Notes under the pieces: model-generated
The model's database searches: none
Told to the model about the DNA's origin: nothing
Seen by the model: only the letters and a program-made list of their open reading frames with translations
Origin: Puniceicoccaceae bacterium
Lineage (GTDB): Bacteria; Verrucomicrobiota; Verrucomicrobiia; Opitutales; Coraliomargaritaceae
NCBI GenBank assembly: GCA_022448605.1
Contig: JAKVCM010000212.1
Location: forward strand, 1-33,199
DNA length: 33,199 bases
Direction of reading: 5' to 3'
Part shown: piece after piece, positions 29,256 to 33,199 of the stretch
Numbering within the stretch: position 1 is the first letter of the stretch
Layout: every line of letters starts with the position of its first letter
Position numbers and translations under genes: made by a program

Positions 29256-30347
29256 TTATCGTTGTACACGCCCAGATGCATTGCCATTGGCCAAAGCTTC
29301 TACCTCAGCGCGTGAATTGAAATTAAAGTCCCCCTTGACCGAATGAGCTAAGCAGGATGCTGCTACAGCAAAATCAACCTGATCTTGAGCTGTAGCGAAA
29401 TCTTTTGTCGTCATCGCATAAATCAAACCTGCCGCAAATGAATCACCACCGCCGACACGGTCGACTATATTACGAATCTCATACGGTTCATATTGTCCAC
29501 CATTCATGGGCCCAAATACTGCAGTATCACTACTAACATCAAACAGCATTGCGCCCCAATTATTATGTGTTGCAGAAATACTCTCGCGTAAAGTGATCGC
29601 AACTTGATCCACATTGTTGAAGCGCTGGGAAATTTGACGAGCCACATCTGGATAATGGGTAATCTCCAAGCTCCCTGAGTGAACATCGGTATCACCAGCA
29701 TGGATATCAAGGACATCAGCTGCATCTTCCTCGTTACCAATGATAACATTCACGTTCTCAAGAAAATCGGGCATAACAGATCTTGCTAAGCTACGCGCAT
29801 CCGAACCTGATCGCCAGCGCCATAGATTTTTACGGAAGTTTAAATCACAGGAAACTTTGACACCTGCGGCCTGCGCCTTTCCGGCAGCCAAAATCGCCGC
29901 ATGTGCAGCCGTCTCTGAAATTGCCAAGGTAATACCAGAAATATGCAACCATTGAGCATCTACAAAGATAGCATCCCATTCATACTCCTCGCCTGGACAT
30001 ATCGAAACCGCACTATAATCGCGGTCATATATCACACGACTAGGACGTTGATTCGCGCCAGTTTCAACATAGTAAATACCAAAACGGCCTGCTTCTCGTC
30101 GTAATACATGATCCACATCGACTTTGAATCCGCGCATCTGACTGACAAAGGCATCGGCAATGGCGTGCTGTGGCAAGGCACTTACAAAGCGTGAACTGCC
30201 ACCTAAGATCGAAATCGATGCGGCCACACTACTCTCTGCACCGCCAAAAGTCAGATCCATTGAGCCAGGGCAGGCTTGCGTAAAACGATAATGCTCACTG
30301 GGCGCAAGTCGCACCATCACTTCTCCAAAGGTGACTACTTTTTTCAT
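29256..30347 (-). CDS. kdgK: 2-keto-3-deoxygluconate/galactonate kinase, PfkB family
   Basis: A cytoplasmic sugar kinase (363 aa) that phosphorylates a 2-keto-3-deoxy sugar acid at O6, producing KDPG or KDPGal. PfkB signatures are present: FGEVMVRLAP at the N-terminus, the FGGAESSVAASISILGG substrate/ribokinase motif (about 34-50), and the ATP/catalytic motif DRVGGGDSFAAGL with catalytic base Asp302. It is somewhat longer than the 310-340 aa usual for KdgK. It sits 1 base after the aldolase that would use its product. Gluconate versus galactonate stereochemistry cannot be told from sequence. Confidence 0.88.
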   Translation of the reverse strand: MKKVVTFGEVMVRLAPSEHYRFTQACPGSMDLTFGGAESSVAASISILGGSSRFVSALPQHAIADAFVSQMRGFKVDVDHVLRREAGRFGIYYVETGANQRPSRVIYDRDYSAVSICPGEEYEWDAIFVDAQWLHISGITLAISETAAHAAILAAGKAQAAGVKVSCDLNFRKNLWRWRSGSDARSLARSVMPDFLENVNVIIGNEEDAADVLDIHAGDTDVHSGSLEITHYPDVARQISQRFNNVDQVAITLRESISATHNNWGAMLFDVSSDTAVFGPMNGGQYEPYEIRNIVDRVGGGDSFAAGLIYAMTTKDFATAQDQVDFAVAASCLAHSVKGDFNFNSRAEVEALANGNASGRVQR

Positions 30348-30348
30348 A

Positions 30349-31014
30349 TTAATTTTTATTACTCTCTAATTCTGATTGCTGCATGACCGTTTTCGCTCTC
30401 TGTGTAATGCCCTCCCAATCGCCTGAGTTAATTGCAGATGCATTGGCAATCCATGAGCCGCCGACGGCTAAGATAATGTCTTCTCGCAAGTAGTCTTCTG
30501 CATTCTCAGCAGTTAGTCCCCCTAACGGAATAAACTGTAAGTCAAGATGAGCATAGGGTGCTTGCATACTTTTTAAATATTTAAGCCCCCCCATTGGCTC
30601 TGATGGAAAGAATTTCAAGATGTCGCAGTCAAACTCCAATGCTTGCTCAATCTCACTAGGAGTCGCGACACCTGGCGCGAAGGGTAACTGAGCCTCTATA
30701 GCCGCCTCTAGCACAAGTGCGTTCATTCCCGGAGCCACTGCACAAGTAGCCCCGGCGTCTTGCACCTGTAGCACTTGGATCGGCTTAATCACAGTACCAG
30801 CTATCACCAGCATCTCGCTATAGTTATCAGCAATGATTTTCATCACTTCTAATGCAGCTGGAGTACGCATGGTAATCTCCACTGCATGTATCCCCCCTGC
30901 CAACAGCGCGTCAACTAGTGGCTTGGCATCTTCGACATTCTGCACAGTCACAGTTGAAATTGCACGGGAAGCGGCCAATTGCTGGCGTATTTCAGATGTA
31001 AATAAGTGTTTCAT
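30349..31014 (-). CDS. eda: KDPG/KDPGal aldolase (Eda family)
   Basis: A class I aldolase (221 aa) that splits 2-keto-3-deoxy-6-phosphogluconate, or the galacto-epimer, into pyruvate and glyceraldehyde-3-phosphate. The Schiff-base lysine is Lys134 in DILKFFPSEPMGG, with Glu46 and Arg50 in EITMRTP, GTVI (73-76) and PFAPGVATPSE as in Eda/DgoA proteins, and the phosphate-binding PLGGL. It lies between the enolase-superfamily gene (35 bases) and the kinase (1 base). The gene name follows the family; DgoA-like specificity is equally possible. Confidence 0.9.
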   Translation of the reverse strand: MKHLFTSEIRQQLAASRAISTVTVQNVEDAKPLVDALLAGGIHAVEITMRTPAALEVMKIIADNYSEMLVIAGTVIKPIQVLQVQDAGATCAVAPGMNALVLEAAIEAQLPFAPGVATPSEIEQALEFDCDILKFFPSEPMGGLKYLKSMQAPYAHLDLQFIPLGGLTAENAEDYLREDIILAVGGSWIANASAINSGDWEGITQRAKTVMQQSELESNKN

Positions 31015-31049
31015 ACCAGTTCAAATCATCTAACGACTGCGAAGATAGT

Positions 31050-32201
31050 TTAGTCTTTCACCTTGGGGTCGATCACGAAGGGCTCCATCGCGGATTCATC
31101 AATAATGACACCGAGCCCCGGCAAATCGTTAAAGTGTAATTTTCCATCAATGACATTATGGGCTGTTGGAAAAATACTATCGCGAACAGGGTGTTCAGTT
31201 TGATCCACTTCGAGAAATACTGGACGACGTTCGAAACGTCCCGGATTTTCAGGAACCATACTAATCGCCGATGCAGCCGCAGCCTGGTTGATCTTCAGGC
31301 CCCAACAGTGCGGCACAACATCGGCATGAGCTGCGGAGGCCAATGCATTGATTTTTTGGAACTCAGTAATACCGCCACAATAAGCTATATCGGGTTGAAA
31401 AATATCTAGACTCCGCGCGCTGGCAAAGCGCTCAAAGCCATAGCGCGTTTGCTCGCATTCGCCGGCAGCAATGGGCACTGACAAGACCTTACGTAGGCGC
31501 GCCATATCAGCGTAATTTTCAGGTGATAGCGGTTCCTCAAACCAGCAATAATCGTTTGCCTCCAAAACTTTACCGATCGCAATCGCTTCCTTATAATTGT
31601 AGGCGTGATTCGAGTCGGCTGCGATTTTTGTTTTAGGGAATCGATTACGAAATTGAGCAATCAACTCTTTATCAAATTCCAAGTTCTTACCCACTTTCAC
31701 CTTTAGGAAGTTGTAACCTGCATCGACATAAGTAGCCGCTTCATCGATTAGCTCAGCAAGCATCTCGGCTTCAGGCTTATCGTCACGATAATACATGCCA
31801 GTTGCATAACAAGGCAGGGGCTCGCTAGAACCACCTAGCAAAACGCGAACAGGTGTATTGAGCGCCTTTCCCTTGATATCCCATAGCGCAATATCGATTC
31901 CCGAAATGGCTGCCATAAAAATGCCATAACGATTGAAATCGCAATACGCGCGCCACATGAAGTTCCACAACACCTCGTTTTGCAGAGGGTCCTTACCAAT
32001 TAGCAAAGGCTTGAAGTGATGCTCTACCGATGCGGTGATTGCTAGGTTTGGCCCATAGCACTCTCCCCAGCCTACTGTGCCATCGTCACACACCACTTTG
32101 AGAACAAAGTTATTCTTGGTATGATAATACCACTGTGAGAAACCGATTGCCCGGCTCAAATCAGTTCGTAAGGGAAAGCATTGAATGTCGACGATTTTCA
32201 T
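31050..32201 (-). CDS. Enolase-superfamily sugar-acid dehydratase/cycloisomerase (mandelate racemase subgroup)
   Basis: A 383 aa Mg2+-dependent enzyme that abstracts the alpha-proton of a sugar acid. Nearly all mandelate racemase positions line up: KVK base motif (Lys167, Lys169), metal ligands Asp196, Glu222 and Glu248, Asn198, and the Asp271/His298 dyad (QPDIAYCGG, VVPHCWG). N-terminal capping domain 1-~125, barrel 126-~340. Known relatives include galactonate, gluconate and fuconate dehydratases and galactarolactone or 3,6-anhydrogalactonate cycloisomerases. The PHCWG segment recalls the cycloisomerase-like members, but I cannot fix the substrate. Its product would be the 2-keto-3-deoxy acid used by the downstream kinase. 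Confidence 0.88.
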   Translation of the reverse strand: MKIVDIQCFPLRTDLSRAIGFSQWYYHTKNNFVLKVVCDDGTVGWGECYGPNLAITASVEHHFKPLLIGKDPLQNEVLWNFMWRAYCDFNRYGIFMAAISGIDIALWDIKGKALNTPVRVLLGGSSEPLPCYATGMYYRDDKPEAEMLAELIDEAATYVDAGYNFLKVKVGKNLEFDKELIAQFRNRFPKTKIAADSNHAYNYKEAIAIGKVLEANDYCWFEEPLSPENYADMARLRKVLSVPIAAGECEQTRYGFERFASARSLDIFQPDIAYCGGITEFQKINALASAAHADVVPHCWGLKINQAAAASAISMVPENPGRFERRPVFLEVDQTEHPVRDSIFPTAHNVIDGKLHFNDLPGLGVIIDESAMEPFVIDPKVKD

Positions 32202-32213
32202 AATAACGAAGTC

Positions 32214-33199
32214 TTAGCGCTTAATTGAGATGCGCTTGGTATCATAATAATCATCGAGCGCTAGATGACTCACATCCTTACCGAATCCACTTTGCTTGAG
32301 GCCACCGTGAGGTAATTGTAGCGAGTAATAGGCTTCGTTAATCAAGATGTTACCAAATAGTAAACGACGCTCGGCCTCGAGAGCACGAGCAAGGTTTTGA
32401 GTGTATAGATATGCCGACAATCCATATTCAGTGTCATTAGCAAGCGAGAAGATATCATCATCATCATCAAATGGCATGACGGGCATAATCGGCCCGAAGA
32501 TTTCTTCACATGTCAAGGCACTGTCACGCGCTACATCTTTGATCAAAGTTGCTTGCATAAAATACCCGGGGCGATTTGCCCGCTTACCACCAGTGACAAT
32601 CGTTCCCTTATGCACCTCGGGTTCGCAGAAACCCAATAGGCTATTGAGGATTTCCTCAGAGACCACCGGACTCAATTCAGGCCCAGAGCTTTGCTCGCCG
32701 ACATATTGATAACTTTCCATAAGCACCTTAGCTTTATCAATGAAGTCAGAGTAAATATTGCGATGGACAAAAATACGATTAGGAGCGACACAAATTTGAC
32801 CTGCGTTCGCTAATTTTAGTCCTACTATATCTGCGACCGCTGCATCCAGATCGGCATCTTCAAAAACGAGCACCGGTGCATCACCTCCGAGTTCGAGTGA
32901 TAAACGCTTCACGCTAGTGGGAGATTTTTCGATTAATTTCTGACCCGCAAAAGTCGAGCCAATCATTGTCAGCAGACGTGGTATTGTACTCCCGGCCATC
33001 GCATCACTAACTACTTTGCCGCGACCGCAGAGCATATTCACCGTACCTTTTGGAAAGGCAACTTCATTGATCAGCTCGGCAACTCGCATTGAGGCCATTG
33101 GTGTTTTATCAGAGATTTTAAACACTGAGGTGCACCCGCTCGCCAATGCGGGTCCCAATTTGTAGCCAAGATTTAATAAGGGGAAATTCCATGTTAATA
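32214..33199 (-). CDS. Aldehyde dehydrogenase, NAD(P)-dependent (5' end beyond the window)
   Basis: The C-terminal two thirds of an aldehyde dehydrogenase. The frame stays open to the window edge and reads LTWNFPLLNLGYKLGPALAS, the substrate-channel motif normally around residue 150, so about 150 residues are missing. Visible are catalytic Glu in SLELGGD, nucleophilic Cys in NAGQICVAPNR, and EEIFGPIMPV with a late NEAYYSLQLPHGGLKQSGFG end. A run of five Asp (PFDDDDDIF) comes from (ATC)n-type codons at 32455-32470. It resembles lactaldehyde/succinate-semialdehyde dehydrogenases in general form. It leads the operon, 12 bases from the next gene, and probably oxidises a free sugar aldehyde to the sugar acid. 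Confidence 0.92.
   Translation of the reverse strand, partial: LTWNFPLLNLGYKLGPALASGCTSVFKISDKTPMASMRVAELINEVAFPKGTVNMLCGRGKVVSDAMAGSTIPRLLTMIGSTFAGQKLIEKSPTSVKRLSLELGGDAPVLVFEDADLDAAVADIVGLKLANAGQICVAPNRIFVHRNIYSDFIDKAKVLMESYQYVGEQSSGPELSPVVSEEILNSLLGFCEPEVHKGTIVTGGKRANRPGYFMQATLIKDVARDSALTCEEIFGPIMPVMPFDDDDDIFSLANDTEYGLSAYLYTQNLARALEAERRLLFGNILINEAYYSLQLPHGGLKQSGFGKDVSHLALDDYYDTKRISIKR

Noticed and set aside
29240-29287. Upstream extension of the beta-helix gene overlapping kdgK
   Set aside because: It would bury the signal peptide 16 residues inside the protein and overlap the kinase C-terminus; the ATG at 29239 is preferred.
32455-32470. ATC trinucleotide run in the aldehyde dehydrogenase gene as a phase-variable microsatellite
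   Set aside because: Only about five units, in frame, coding a poly-Asp loop; changes would not shift the frame.
29256-33199. Reading the operon as a fucose/rhamnose or pentose (Weimberg/Dahms) pathway
   Set aside because: A KDG-type O6 kinase and an Eda-type aldolase are not used for 6-deoxy sugars or for the pentose oxidative routes, which lack a phosphorylation step.

Overview
The window looks like chromosomal DNA from a marine, algal-polysaccharide-degrading member of the Verrucomicrobiota, probably an Opitutae/Puniceicoccales relative. The clues are the three-subunit succinate dehydrogenase with a single b558-type cytochrome, sulfatase-rich carbohydrate genes without SusC/SusD, secreted proteins with thrombospondin-type-3 repeats and a C-terminal domain style that I associate with this phylum, frequent lack of a Shine-Dalgarno sequence, and several probable TTG/GTG starts. 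The placement is an inference; there is no rRNA or marker tree in the window.

Region 1 (1-9.4 kb) is housekeeping: the 3' end of typA, then plsY and serA on the minus strand, yicC on plus, the minus-strand sdhC-sdhA-sdhB operon, and pyrG on plus. Region 2 (9.5-13.4 kb) holds three plus-strand genes: a membrane-anchored alpha/beta hydrolase, an O-antigen-ligase/polymerase-like membrane protein, and a disulfide-reductase-type flavoprotein whose start overlaps the preceding stop by 4 bases.

Region 3 (13.6 kb to the right edge) is a polysaccharide utilisation island. On plus: a secreted GH5-type glycosidase with carbohydrate-binding modules (13.7-15.9 kb), and an operon of a secreted clan GH-A glycosidase plus two sulfatases (21.9-27.4 kb). 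On minus: a sulfatase and a cytoplasmic GH1 glycosidase (15.9-18.7 kb), an AT-rich secreted repeat protein of unknown role (18.9-20.0 kb), a GPH-family sugar:cation symporter (20.2-21.6 kb), and a five-gene operon: aldehyde dehydrogenase (cut by the window edge), mandelate-racemase-type sugar-acid enzyme, KDPG-aldolase family protein, PfkB-type KDG kinase, and a secreted parallel beta-helix protein (27.7-33.2 kb).

A coherent model: secreted sulfatases and glycosidases strip sulfate from, and shorten, a sulfated glycan; the GPH symporter imports small oligosaccharides; the signal-less GH1 enzyme splits them in the cytoplasm; the four-enzyme minus-strand operon oxidises one released sugar to pyruvate and glyceraldehyde-3-phosphate. 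Aldehyde dehydrogenase + enolase-superfamily enzyme + KDG-type kinase + KDPG-type aldolase is the complement known for 3,6-anhydrogalactose from red-algal galactans (carrageenan/agar), which is the leading substrate hypothesis, though not proven. None of the four hydrolase-type proteins can be assigned to a known agarase or carrageenase family from reading alone. I see no tRNA, rRNA, CRISPR array, intact insertion sequence or island regulator.
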